Part shown: piece by piece, positions 56,880 to 64,000 of the stretch | Numbering within the stretch: the first letter of the stretch is position 1 | Layout: each line of letters starts with the position of its first letter | NCBI RefSeq assembly: GCF_021922985.1 | Contig: NZ_CP040788.1 | Coordinates: forward strand, 1,364,001 to 1,428,000 | DNA length: 64,000 nt | Reading direction: 5' to 3' | Source: Clavibacter michiganensis subsp. tessellarius | Lineage (GTDB): Bacteria; Actinomycetota; Actinomycetes; Actinomycetales; Microbacteriaceae | The notes under the pieces: model-generated | Database searches by the model: none | Told to the model about the DNA's origin: nothing | What the model saw: only the letters and a program-made list of their open reading frames with translations | Translations under genes and position numbers: made by a program

Positions 56880-57611
56880 ATGGACCCCGTCAAGATCCTG
56901 CGCGACCTCGTCGCGCGCGCGACCGCCGTCGAGGCGCCGCTCGAGGCGGGACCCGCCCTCGTCGCCGTCGCGCTCGCCGTGGTGCTCGTCCTGGTGCCGG
57001 CCGCGTGGCGGATCACCCGCCATGCCGTGACGATCGTGCACGAGGGCGGCCACGGGCTCGCGGCGACGCTGAGCGGACGGCGGCTCGCCGGGATCCGCCT
57101 GCATTCCGACACCTCGGGCCTCACCGTGAGCGTCGGCCGGCCGCGCGGGCCGGGCATGGTCGTGACGCTGCTCGCCGGCTACCCCGCGCCCGCGCTCGCG
57201 GGCCTCGGCGCGGCCTGGCTCGCCGGGCAGGGCCGGTCCGCCGCCGTCCTCTGGCTGTGGCTCGTGCTGCTGGCGCTCGTGGTGATCCAGGTGCGCAACT
57301 GGTTCGGGCTGTGGTCGTGCCTCGTGGCGGGAGTGGTGGTCGGCGTGATCGCGGGCGTGGCGCCGATCGTCGTGCAGGGCGTCGCGGCCCACGCGCTCGC
57401 GCTGTTCCTGCTGCTCGGCGCCCTGCGCGCGACGCTCGAGCTGCAGCGCGCCCGGTCGCGGCGGGGCGGCGACGCCTCCGACGCCGACCAGCTCGGGCGG
57501 CTGACGCACCTGCCGGGGATCCTCTGGGTCGGCGTGCTCGTCGTCGTCGCGGCCGCCTGCCTCGTGGGCGGCGCGCTGCTGCTGGGGATCCCGACGCTCC
57601 TCGGCGCCTGA
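56880..57611 (+). CDS. M50-like integral membrane metallopeptidase family protein
   Basis: A 243-residue protein with about six spans. HEGGH (residues 58-62) fits the HExxH zinc motif of the M50B/peptidase-like group, and a second motif may be in RNWFGLWSC. Length and topology resemble actinobacterial M50 membrane proteins of unknown role. The ATG at 56880 follows GAGGAG by 3 nt; a start at 56772 would translate the GCACC repeats and is rejected. Site-2-protease activity is possible but not shown. Confidence 0.75.
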   Translation: MDPVKILRDLVARATAVEAPLEAGPALVAVALAVVLVLVPAAWRITRHAVTIVHEGGHGLAATLSGRRLAGIRLHSDTSGLTVSVGRPRGPGMVVTLLAGYPAPALAGLGAAWLAGQGRSAAVLWLWLVLLALVVIQVRNWFGLWSCLVAGVVVGVIAGVAPIVVQGVAAHALALFLLLGALRATLELQRARSRRGGDASDADQLGRLTHLPGILWVGVLVVVAAACLVGGALLLGIPTLLGA

Positions 57612-57636
57612 CGCGGGCCGTCCACCCCGCGGACGA

Positions 57637-57672
57637 CGCGGCCGCCGCGTCCCGGGGGACGCGACGGCCGCG
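57637..57672. terminator. bidirectional terminator, M50-like/aldo-keto reductase
   Basis: CGCGGCCG-C-CGCGTCCC pairs with GGGACGCG-A-CGGCCGCG, one internal mismatch. Confidence 0.75.
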
Positions 57673-57691
57673 GATGCCGGGACGGGTCCCG

Positions 57692-58525
57692 CTACATCTC
57701 CTCGTGCGTGTCCGGGTCGCCGTCCCAGAGGCGCGACTGCGGTCCGGATCCGATCAGGCGCACCTCCTCCTCGGTGAGCTCGAATCCGAAGACGTCGAGG
57801 TTGGTGCGCTGGCGCTCGGGATCCGTCGACCGCGGGATGGGCAGCGCGCCCGACTGGACGTGCCAGCGGAGGACCGCCTGCGCGGGGGTCACGCCGTGCG
57901 CCTCCGCAGCCGCCACCACGTGCGGGTCCTTCATCAGCTGCTCGCGCGTGCCGAACGGCGACCAGCTCTCGGTGACGATGCCGCGGCGCGCGTGCTCCGC
58001 GCGGAGCTCGGCCTGCGCGAAGGTCGGGTGCAGCTCGACCTGGTTGACGACCGGCAGCACGCCCGTCTCGTCCTCGAGGCGCTGCAGGTGCGCGGGCGTG
58101 AAGTTCGAGACGCCGATCGAGCGGACGAGGCCGCGCTCCTTCAGCTCGATGAACGCGCGCCAGCTGTCGACGTACTTGTCCACGCTCGGGTTCGGCCAGT
58201 GGATGAGGTACAGATCCACGTGGTCCACGCCGAGCGACGCGCGCGACTCCTCGAAGGACGCGAGCGTCTCCTCGTAGCCGTGGTGGCGGCCGGGCAGCTT
58301 GGTGGTGAGGAAGAGCTCCTCGCGCGGGACGCCGGAGCGGCGCATGCCCTCGCCCACCGCGGCCTCGTTGCCGTAGTTGAGGGCCGTGTCGAGCAGGCGG
58401 TACCCGGCGCCGATCGCGCCGGACACGAGCTCGGCGCCCGCGTCGTCGTTCAACCCGTACGTGCCGAGGCCGATGGCGGGGATGCGGTTCCCGTCGGACA
58501 GTTCCAGTGTGGGGATCGTGGTCAT
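57692..58525 (-). CDS. aldo/keto reductase (2,5-diketogluconate reductase type)
   Basis: A 277-residue monomeric NADPH-dependent reductase. The full tetrad is present: Asp46, Tyr51, Lys76, His109. The C-terminus is short. TAGCGT lies 6 nt before the ATG. It probably reduces small aldehydes or ketones; named substrates cannot be assigned. Confidence 0.92.
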   Translation of the reverse strand: MTTIPTLELSDGNRIPAIGLGTYGLNDDAGAELVSGAIGAGYRLLDTALNYGNEAAVGEGMRRSGVPREELFLTTKLPGRHHGYEETLASFEESRASLGVDHVDLYLIHWPNPSVDKYVDSWRAFIELKERGLVRSIGVSNFTPAHLQRLEDETGVLPVVNQVELHPTFAQAELRAEHARRGIVTESWSPFGTREQLMKDPHVVAAAEAHGVTPAQAVLRWHVQSGALPIPRSTDPERQRTNLDVFGFELTEEEVRLIGSGPQSRLWDGDPDTHEEM

Positions 58526-58531
58526 CCCCTC

Positions 58532-58537
58532 ACGCTA
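58532..58537 (-). promoter_or_regulatory. -10 box of the 57692 reductase
   Basis: TAGCGT lies 6 nt before ATG 58525; the intervening GAGGGG is too close to act as a ribosome binding site. Confidence 0.5.
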
Positions 58538-58545
58538 CGCCCGGG

Positions 58546-59169
58546 TCAGGCGCGGTCGACGGGAGCGGATCCCGCGCCGGTCGGGGCGTCGCCCGCGGCC
58601 GCGTCGTCCGTCTGGGCCGCGTCCCCGTCCGCCGCGTGGCGTCCGTCGGCGGCGTGGTCCCGGCCGAAGACCATCGTGACGGCCCACGCGATCATGCCGC
58701 AGACCGTGAGGATGTCGGCCACGTTGAAGACCGCGAACCACTCGACGGCGATGAAGTCCACGACGTGCCCGGACAGCGGCCCGTCCTCGGCCCGCGTGAT
58801 GCGGTCGAAGAGGTTGCCGAGCGCGCCCGCCAGCACCGCGGTGAGCAGCAGCACCTGGAGCGTCGAGGCGCGGTGGCGGATCTGCCAGCCGACCCAGACG
58901 GCGAGGCCGAGCGCGAGCGCGATGATCCCGACGGTGAGCAGCGGGCCCACCTCGGCGCCCATGCCGAAGGAGACGCCGGGGTTGTAGACGAGGGCGAACC
59001 GCACGGTCGGGACGAGCTCGATCTGCCGGCCGCCGCCGAGGGCGTCCACGGCCCAGCGCTTGCTGATCTGGTCGAGGACGAAGCCGACGACCACCACGAC
59101 CGCCGCGAGCGCCACGACGACGGGGCGGGAGGTGCGGGGACGGCGTGCGGCGGGGGGTGCGGTGGTCAC
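58546..59169 (-). CDS. lspA: lipoprotein signal peptidase
   Basis: Aspartic membrane protease that cleaves lipoprotein signal peptides, 207 residues with four spans. Catalytic aspartates are Asp138 (VVDFI) and Asp152 (FNVADI); LGNLFDR is also present. There is a Pro/Ala/Asp-rich tail of ~35 residues. The start is GTG at 59169, 6 nt after TAGGCT. It would process GluB and the 41033 lipoprotein. Confidence 0.95.
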   Translation of the reverse strand: MTTAPPAARRPRTSRPVVVALAAVVVVVGFVLDQISKRWAVDALGGGRQIELVPTVRFALVYNPGVSFGMGAEVGPLLTVGIIALALGLAVWVGWQIRHRASTLQVLLLTAVLAGALGNLFDRITRAEDGPLSGHVVDFIAVEWFAVFNVADILTVCGMIAWAVTMVFGRDHAADGRHAADGDAAQTDDAAAGDAPTGAGSAPVDRA

Positions 59170-59175
59170 GCGACG

Positions 59176-59181
59176 AGCCTA
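59176..59181 (-). promoter_or_regulatory. -10 box of lspA
   Basis: TAGGCT lies 6 nt before GTG 59169, in the leaderless arrangement. Confidence 0.5.
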
Positions 59182-59700
59182 GGCGGTGGGCGCGGCGGGA
59201 TCCTCCGGGCGGTCGTCGTCGGCGAGGGGCGCGGCGGCGGCGCGGTCGCGGATCCGCGTGGCCGCCTCGCGCGGGAACGTGCTGCGGACGAGGTGCCGCG
59301 TGCCGTCGGCCGACTCGAGGGAGACGGCGGGCCCGGCGTCCAGGAGGACGGCCGCTCCCCCGCCCGGCAGCGCGCGGACGCCGATGCCGCCGACGGTCCG
59401 CGGCCGGAGGTGGTCGACGACCGTGCAGTCGGCGATGGCCGCGTACGGGACGCGGATGCGCCGCAGCGGGACGAGGGCCACCTCGACGGCGTCGGCGTCC
59501 AGCGTGATGCGGATCCGGAGCGACCCGACCACCACGCCGGCGGCCAGGAGCACGAGCCCCGCGACGATCCCGACGGCGCCTCCGCCGGTCGCGACGACGA
59601 CCACGAGGCCGAGCGCCGCGACCACCAGCCCGCCGAGGCGGATCGCGCGCGGGGCGGGCGTGGTCTGGCGGAAGCGCGCGTCGGGTGAGGGCGTGGTCAC
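59179..59700 (-). CDS. two-span membrane protein, PH-domain-like
   Basis: A 173-residue protein with two adjacent spans (about 20-60), then a beta-rich domain (about 60-155) resembling the small bacterial PH-like domain of actinobacterial membrane proteins (RIRVPYAAIADCTVVDHL). The end runs into the lspA promoter. The start is GTG at 59700, 6 nt after TAGGGT. Function unknown. Confidence 0.65.
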   Translation of the reverse strand: MTTPSPDARFRQTTPAPRAIRLGGLVVAALGLVVVVATGGGAVGIVAGLVLLAAGVVVGSLRIRITLDADAVEVALVPLRRIRVPYAAIADCTVVDHLRPRTVGGIGVRALPGGGAAVLLDAGPAVSLESADGTRHLVRSTFPREAATRIRDRAAAAPLADDDRPEDPAAPTA

Positions 59701-59706
59701 GCCCTC

Positions 59707-59712
59707 ACCCTA
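59707..59712 (-). promoter_or_regulatory. -10 box of the 59179 gene
   Basis: TAGGGT lies 6 nt before GTG 59700, in the leaderless arrangement. Confidence 0.5.
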
Positions 59713-59749
59713 GGTGGACGGGCCCTCCTGCCGGAGGTGCCGCGACGGG

Positions 59750-60316
59750 TCAGGCGTGCTGCTCGTCGTGCTCGCCCTCGGCGATCTCCTCGACGAGCTT
59801 CGCGCAGAACGCGGGCAGGTCGTCGGGGTTGCGGCTCGTGACGAAGCCGCTGTCGACCACGACCTCCTCGTCGACCCACTCGGCGCCCGCGTTGCGGAGG
59901 TCGGTGGCCAGCGTCGGGAACGAGGTCATGCGGCGGCCGTCGACCACGCCGGCCTCGATGAGGATCCACGGCGCGTGGCAGATGGACGCGACGGGCTTGC
60001 CCGCCGTGAAGAAGGCCTTCGCGAAGGCGACCGAGTCGGCGTCGACGCGGATGTCGTCCGCGTTCACGACGCCGCCGGGCAGCACGAGGCCGTCGTAGTC
60101 AGCTGCGTCGGCGTCCGCCACCCGCACGTCCACGTCGAACGTGTCGGCCTTGTCGATGTGGTTCAGACCCTGCACGGTGTCCGACTTCGGGGACACCAGC
60201 ACGGGGGTGCCGCCGGCCTCCTGCACGGCCTTCCACGGCTCCGTCAGCTCGACCTGCTCGAAGCCGTCCGTCAGCAGGAAGGCCACCTTGCGGCCCTGGA
60301 TGCTCTCTCCGGTCAT
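59750..60316 (-). CDS. DJ-1/PfpI family protein
   Basis: A 188-residue class I glutamine-amidotransferase-like protein of the YhbO/PfpI type. The nucleophile Cys is in ASICHAPWIL near residue 112, with VLPGGVVNADDIR before it. Family members deglycate or protect proteins against carbonyl stress. ATG follows GAGGAGGAA. It is downstream of, and probably cotranscribed with, the SMP-30 gene 53 nt away. Confidence 0.9.
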   Translation of the reverse strand: MTGESIQGRKVAFLLTDGFEQVELTEPWKAVQEAGGTPVLVSPKSDTVQGLNHIDKADTFDVDVRVADADAADYDGLVLPGGVVNADDIRVDADSVAFAKAFFTAGKPVASICHAPWILIEAGVVDGRRMTSFPTLATDLRNAGAEWVDEEVVVDSGFVTSRNPDDLPAFCAKLVEEIAEGEHDEQHA

Positions 60317-60369
60317 GTGCGTTCCTCCTCGTGAGAGTGGTGCCGCCCGGTCGGACGGCGCTGTCGACG

Positions 60370-61272
60370 CTACGCGCGTGCGTCGCCGCCGACCACGGTG
60401 CGGAAGACGTTCACGGGTCGTCCGGAGACGGCCGTGTCGATCGCGAAGACGCCGCCCGAGAGCGGGTGTTCCTCGAGCTGCTCCTCCGTCATGTTCTCCC
60501 GCGCGGTGCCGATGACGAGGGTCCGGAGGTCGGGCCCGGCGAACGCGACCGACGTCACGTTCGGCGCGGGCACCTCGATCTCGAGGTCCTTCGAGCCGTC
60601 GGGCGCCCAGCGGATCACCTTGCCGCCGCCGTAGACGCCGTTCCACGCGTAGCCGTCGACGTCGAGGGTGAGGCCGTCGCTCATCTCGCCGTGGATCCAG
60701 CGCTCGAGGTCGCCGAGCTCGCCGTCGGCCGAGTAGGGCGCCCGGTAGACGGTCTGCTCCGACGTGTCGGTGAGGATCATGGTGCGACCGCCGTCGGTCC
60801 ATTCGAAGCCGTTGGTGACGGCGAAGCCGCCGAGGAGCGTGCGCAGGGTGCCGGATCCGTCGATCGAGTAGACGGCCGCGTCCGGCTCGCCCTCGGTGAC
60901 GTCCATGGAGCCGATGACGAAGCGGCCCTCCGGATCGACCTTGCCCTCGTTCATCCGGATGCCGTCGTGCGCGTGCGCGACGCGCGCGAGCTCGCGCGTG
61001 ATCCGGCCCTCCCGGTCGACGAGCACGATCCGGTCGCCGAGCCCGGCGACGTACCCGCCGTCGTCGGCCGGCTGGAAGGACGCGAGCGGCGGCGGCAGCT
61101 CGAGCACCGTGTCGTCGGATCCGTCGACCGAGCCGGTCCACGGGCTCCGGTGCAGCGTGCCCGCGGTGATGTCGTTCCACATCACGTCGCCGGCGGGATC
61201 CCACCAGAGGCTCTCGACGAGGATCGCGCGGGCGTCGCGCAGGACGCGGAGGTCGGAGGTGAGGGCGCTCAT
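60370..61272 (-). CDS. SMP-30/gluconolactonase family protein
   Basis: A 300-residue six-bladed beta-propeller. Metal ligands characteristic of the SGL family are visible as Glu near residue 20 (ILVESLWWD), Asn (VTNGFEW) and Asp (SDGLTLDVDG). Probably a lactone hydrolase for sugar acids. ATG at 61272. It is divergent from dps with a 297-bp spacer between. Confidence 0.9.
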   Translation of the reverse strand: MSALTSDLRVLRDARAILVESLWWDPAGDVMWNDITAGTLHRSPWTGSVDGSDDTVLELPPPLASFQPADDGGYVAGLGDRIVLVDREGRITRELARVAHAHDGIRMNEGKVDPEGRFVIGSMDVTEGEPDAAVYSIDGSGTLRTLLGGFAVTNGFEWTDGGRTMILTDTSEQTVYRAPYSADGELGDLERWIHGEMSDGLTLDVDGYAWNGVYGGGKVIRWAPDGSKDLEIEVPAPNVTSVAFAGPDLRTLVIGTARENMTEEQLEEHPLSGGVFAIDTAVSGRPVNVFRTVVGGDARA

Positions 61273-61311
61273 GGATCCAGCCAAGCACCGGGAGCGGGCG
61301 GCCGTCCGGCG

Positions 61312-61347
61312 CGGTGGGCGACGCGGTGGCCGACGCGGTGGGCGACG
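61312..61347. repeat. 12-bp triple tandem repeat
   Basis: Three copies of CGGTGGGCGACG (the middle one with one change) lie in the SMP-30/dps spacer. Confidence 0.8.
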
Positions 61348-61398
61348 GACCGCTCGTCCGCCGAGCGAACCGCCGGCCGCCCTGGCTGGACGCGCACT

Positions 61399-61412
61399 GT
61401 GAGCGCACTCAC
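61399..61412. promoter_or_regulatory. inverted repeat, possible operator
   Basis: GTGAG-CGCA-CTCAC, a LacI/GntR-operator-like palindrome in the SMP-30/dps spacer, about 157 bp before the dps start. No regulator is assigned. Confidence 0.4.
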
Positions 61413-61569
61413 CGTTCGTGCGACACGGATCCGGCGGGCGTACCGTCGAAGGCAGGCCGGACGTCGCGCGAACGCGCGCCCGGCCCACGCGGGCCCGTCC
61501 CACCGGACGCCGCGCCGCACGGATCGGGAGACCCCCGACCCCATGAGAACGAGAACCGAGGAGTCGCAC

Positions 61570-62130
61570 ATGACCACGACCGTCGAACGCCCCACCGCCA
61601 CCTCCGAGAAGGCCACGCAGCCCGAGGGCTCCAAGCCCACCAAGCGCCAGAACGCCGAACGCGGCTTCAAGGCCAGCCAGCAGCTGCACGAGAACATGCA
61701 GAAGGTGCTCGTCGACCTCATCGAGCTGCACATCCAGGGCAAGCAGGCCCACTGGAACGTCGTCGGCAAGAACTTCCGCGACCTGCACCTGCAGCTCGAC
61801 GAGATCATCGAGTCGGCGCGCGAGTTCAGCGACGACCTCGCCGAGCGGATGCGCGCCCTGCACGCCACGCCCGACGGCCGCAGCGACACCGTCGCCGAGA
61901 ACACGACGCTCCCCGAGTACCCGCAGGGCGAGGTCGACACGGCCGAGACCGTCGACCTCGTGACCCAGCGCCTCGAGGCCGCCGTGCACACCATGCGCGA
62001 GGTCCACGACGACGTCGACGAGGAGGACCCGACCACCGCGGACCTCCTCCACGGCTTCATCACGGCGCTCGAGCAGTACGCGTGGATGGTCTCCGCGGAG
62101 AACCGCCGCGTCGGATCCGCCGCCGAGTAG
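61570..62130 (+). CDS. dps: Dps/ferritin-like DNA-protection protein
   Basis: Dodecameric iron-oxidising miniferritin, 186 residues. Ferroxidase residues keep the Dps spacing: His61, His73, Asp77, Asp88, Glu92. The 30-residue N-terminus is Lys/Thr-rich, so it could bind DNA. ATG at 61570 follows GAGGAG; an earlier ATG at 61543 adds 9 residues. Oxidative or stationary-phase control is likely from family. Confidence 0.95.
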   Translation: MTTTVERPTATSEKATQPEGSKPTKRQNAERGFKASQQLHENMQKVLVDLIELHIQGKQAHWNVVGKNFRDLHLQLDEIIESAREFSDDLAERMRALHATPDGRSDTVAENTTLPEYPQGEVDTAETVDLVTQRLEAAVHTMREVHDDVDEEDPTTADLLHGFITALEQYAWMVSAENRRVGSAAE

Positions 62131-62153
62131 CGAGCGGCACCGACATCACGACC

Positions 62154-62183
62154 CGAGGGCCGCGCCACCAGGCGCGGCCCTCG
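62154..62183 (+). terminator. terminator after dps
   Basis: A perfect 13-bp stem, CGAGGGCCGCGCC/GGCGCGGCCCTCG, with an ACCA loop. Confidence 0.85.
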
Positions 62184-62243
62184 TCGCGTCACGACCGCGA
62201 CACCGCATCGACCGCCCGATCTGGGCACAGGAAGGAGACCGGG

Positions 62244-63041
62244 ATGGACCTCGGGATCACAGGGAAGACCGCGCTCGTCACGGGCGCCGACTCGGGGATC
62301 GGGTGGGAGACCGCCCGCATCCTCCTCGCCGAGGGCGCGACCGTCGTCCTCAGCGACCAGGACCAGGGCTCGCTCGACGAGGCCGCCGCGAAGCTCGACG
62401 GGGGCGACCGCGTGCACGCGTTCGCGGCCGACGTGACGAGCGTCGAGTCGCTCGCCGCGCTACACGACAAGGTGCAGGAGGCCGTCGGCGACATCGACAT
62501 CCTCGTGCAGTCCGCGGGCATCACCGGCGCGCAGGGCCTGTTCCACGAGATCGACGACGCGGGCTGGACGAACACCATCGAGGTCGACCTCCTGGGACCC
62601 GTGCGGCTCGTCAAGCAGTTCCTCCCGTCGCTCCGGAAGGGCGGCTGGGGCCGGATCGTGTTCCTCGCCTCCGAGGACGCCGTGCAGCCGTACGACGACG
62701 AGCTCCCCTACTGCGCCGCCAAGGCCGGGATCCTCGCGCTGTCGAAGGGCCTCTCGCGCAGCTACGCGAAGGAGGGCCTGCTCGTGAACGCGGTGTCGCC
62801 CGCCTTCATCCACACGCCCATGACCGACGCGATGATGGAGAAGCGCGCCGACCAGCTGGGCACCTCGAAGGACGACGCGATCGAGTCGTTCCTCGACGAG
62901 GAGCGCCCCTACATGGAGCTCAAGCGCCGCGGCGAGCCCGCCGAGGTCGCCAACGTGGTCGCGTTCCTCTGCTCCGACCTCGCGTCGTTCGTGAACGGCT
63001 CGAACTACCGCGTCGACTCCGGATCGGTGGCGACGATCTGA
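62244..63041 (+). CDS. short-chain dehydrogenase/reductase
   Basis: A 265-residue classical SDR with TGADSGIG at 13-20 and catalytic Ser143, Tyr156, Lys160 (YCAAK). ATG at 62244 behind AAGGAG. It overlaps the DUF2945 start by one base. Substrate unknown. The pair and dps together look like a stress group. Confidence 0.92.
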   Translation: MDLGITGKTALVTGADSGIGWETARILLAEGATVVLSDQDQGSLDEAAAKLDGGDRVHAFAADVTSVESLAALHDKVQEAVGDIDILVQSAGITGAQGLFHEIDDAGWTNTIEVDLLGPVRLVKQFLPSLRKGGWGRIVFLASEDAVQPYDDELPYCAAKAGILALSKGLSRSYAKEGLLVNAVSPAFIHTPMTDAMMEKRADQLGTSKDDAIESFLDEERPYMELKRRGEPAEVANVVAFLCSDLASFVNGSNYRVDSGSVATI

Positions 63042-63250
63042 TGGCCGGCCTCTCGAAGGGCGACCACGTCACCTGGAACACGCCCCAGGGCGAGACGCAC
63101 GGGAAGGTCGTCGAGGAGAAGACGAAGGACTTCCAGCACGACGGGCAGCACTTCACCGCGTCGGGCGACGAGCCCGCGTACATCGTGGAGAGCGACAAGT
63201 CCGGCAAGACCGCGGCCCACAAGGGATCCGCGCTGACGAAGAAGAAGTAG
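63041..63250 (+). CDS. DUF2945 (HVA1, TUDOR-like) protein
   Basis: A 69-residue basic protein with SKGDHVTWNTPQGETHGKV, the DUF2945/HVA1 signature, and a Lys-rich C-terminus. Coupled to the SDR by TGATG. Members are small proteins often next to stress genes; role unknown. Confidence 0.85.
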   Translation: MAGLSKGDHVTWNTPQGETHGKVVEEKTKDFQHDGQHFTASGDEPAYIVESDKSGKTAAHKGSALTKKK

Positions 63251-63258
63251 CGCGGCCT

Positions 63259-63293
63259 CCCCCGCGGGTACCGGCGACCGGTACCCGCGGGGG
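63259..63293 (+). terminator. terminator after the DUF2945 gene
   Basis: A perfect 16-bp stem (63259-63274 with 63278-63293) with a CGA loop. Confidence 0.9.
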
Positions 63294-63317
63294 GCGACCC
63301 GCTCTCGGACCCGCGCC

Positions 63318-63323
63318 TAGGCT
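63318..63323 (+). promoter_or_regulatory. -10 box of the 63331 histidine kinase
   Basis: TAGGCT lies 7 nt before ATG 63331, in the leaderless arrangement. Confidence 0.5.
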
Positions 63324-63330
63324 GTGGCCG

Positions 63331-64000
63331 ATGGACACCGGGACCGCCGAGACGACGCGCGCGCGCACGCCGCGCGCCCCGCGGCACCGCGACGGCGCCG
63401 AGGTCGCCGTGGACGCCGTCGTCGGGATCGTGCTCGCGGGCATCGCCGTGCGGCCGCCGCTGGACGTGCAGGAGGCGGGCCTCCCCGTGGCCGCTTTGGT
63501 GGTCCTCGCGGTCGTCGCGCGCTCGGCGCTCCCCGGGGTGGCGCTCGCGCTGGCCTGGGTGATGGCGCTGGCGCAGTGGCAGCTGGGCGAGCGCCCCGGC
63601 TTCGCCGACCTCGCCCTCCTCCTCGTGCTGTACTCCACCGCCCGGCGGGGGTCGCGCCCCACGGTCATCCTGGGCGGCGCGTCCGCGGTCGTCGGCGGCG
63701 TGATGGCCACGGTCTACCTGCTGCACACGGGCGCCCGCTACTCGCTCCTCATCAGCCCCGGCGGCCTCGGCGCCATGATCTTCGTCGCGGCACCGGTCCT
63801 GATGCTGCTCCTCGCCTGGCTCACCGGCCTCGTGGTGCGCGTGATCCGCGCCCGCTCGACCGAGTCGCGGCTCCGCGTCCAGGCCGAGGACACCGCCGTC
63901 AAGGCCGTCGACCTCGCGCACGCCGAGACGCTGCGGGCGAGCATGGCGCGCGACGTGCACGACATCGTCGGGCACTCGCTCGCGGTGATCATCGCGCAGG
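63331..64000 (+). CDS. sensor histidine kinase, 5' part only
   Basis: The frame from ATG 63331 is open to the window end (223 codons). It has five or so spans (about 30-185), then a coiled-coil linker and a HisKA_3 H-box RDVHDIVGHSLAVI with the phospho-acceptor His at about residue 210. This is the NarL/DesK type; its response regulator should follow beyond base 64000. Confidence 0.9.
   Translation, partial: MDTGTAETTRARTPRAPRHRDGAEVAVDAVVGIVLAGIAVRPPLDVQEAGLPVAALVVLAVVARSALPGVALALAWVMALAQWQLGERPGFADLALLLVLYSTARRGSRPTVILGGASAVVGGVMATVYLLHTGARYSLLISPGGLGAMIFVAAPVLMLLLAWLTGLVVRVIRARSTESRLRVQAEDTAVKAVDLAHAETLRASMARDVHDIVGHSLAVIIAQ

Noticed and set aside
56772..57611. M50-like gene starting at ATG 56772
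   Set aside because: It would translate the GCACC repeats as a His/Arg/Thr/Ala/Pro run before the natural start; a GAGGAG site precedes ATG 56880.

Overview
The window is a 64-kb piece of a very high-GC (about 73%) actinobacterial chromosome. Codon usage, the numerous GTG starts and the protein sequences point to the Microbacteriaceae, most like Clavibacter. The genus is my judgement from memory, not a search result. The content is almost entirely core chromosome. I found no rRNA, tRNA, CRISPR array, transposase, integrase or prophage gene.

Layout. Bases 1-10.4 kb, all on the minus strand: argC (cut by the window edge), pheST, a glutamate-type ABC uptake operon (gluABCD), a SpoU/TrmH rRNA methyltransferase, and infC-rpmI-rplT. 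Bases 10.7-14.2 kb: a DUF1844 gene, an SseB-domain gene and a his cluster (hisB-hisH-priA). Bases 14.2-15.8 kb: lexA diverging from a LysM membrane protein, with two LexA-type boxes between them. Bases 15.8-25.3 kb: hflX, a methyltransferase, miaB-miaA-dapF, recA-recX with an upstream SOS box, a DUF3046 gene, clgR and cinA. Bases 25.3-32 kb: pgsA, ftsK and a MacAB-like tripartite ABC system. Bases 32-40.1 kb: RNase J, dapA, thyX, dapB, a TIGR01777 epimerase, a histidine phosphatase and an M16 peptidase.

Bases 40.1-44.4 kb are the most accessory part: two exported proteins of unknown function that straddle a roughly 650-bp low-GC patch, an aldo/keto reductase, a 549-bp gene-free stretch, a PEBP-family protein and a small Pro-rich membrane protein. 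Bases 44.4-47.5 kb hold pnp and rpsO. Bases 47.7-54.7 kb hold an MFS exporter coupled to an exported DUF1524 (HNH-like) nuclease, a DASS anion transporter, a HelD/HelR-type helicase and a VanZ protein. Bases 54.9-64 kb hold a MetE-like protein, apt, an M50-like membrane protein, a second aldo/keto reductase, lspA, a PfpI protein, an SMP-30 protein, dps, an SDR plus DUF2945 pair, and the start of a sensor histidine kinase.

Themes. (1) About 20 genes carry a TANNNT hexamer 6-9 nt before the start codon, the signature of leaderless transcripts. This changes the best start choice for hisB, dapA, thyX and the M16 peptidase. (2) infC appears to start at ATC, with an in-frame stop just upstream, so the usual start codons would truncate it. 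(3) DNA-damage control is concentrated here: lexA, recA, recX and a LysM gene placed like the SOS cell-division inhibitors of other Gram-positives. (4) Lysine/diaminopimelate genes (dapA, dapB, dapF) are scattered among translation and RNA-decay genes. (5) GGATCC occurs about 98 times by eye, against about 20 expected from base composition alone. I did not find a convincing undescribed multi-gene system. The best leads are the infC start and leader, the low-GC patch, the HelD-like helicase and the GGATCC excess.
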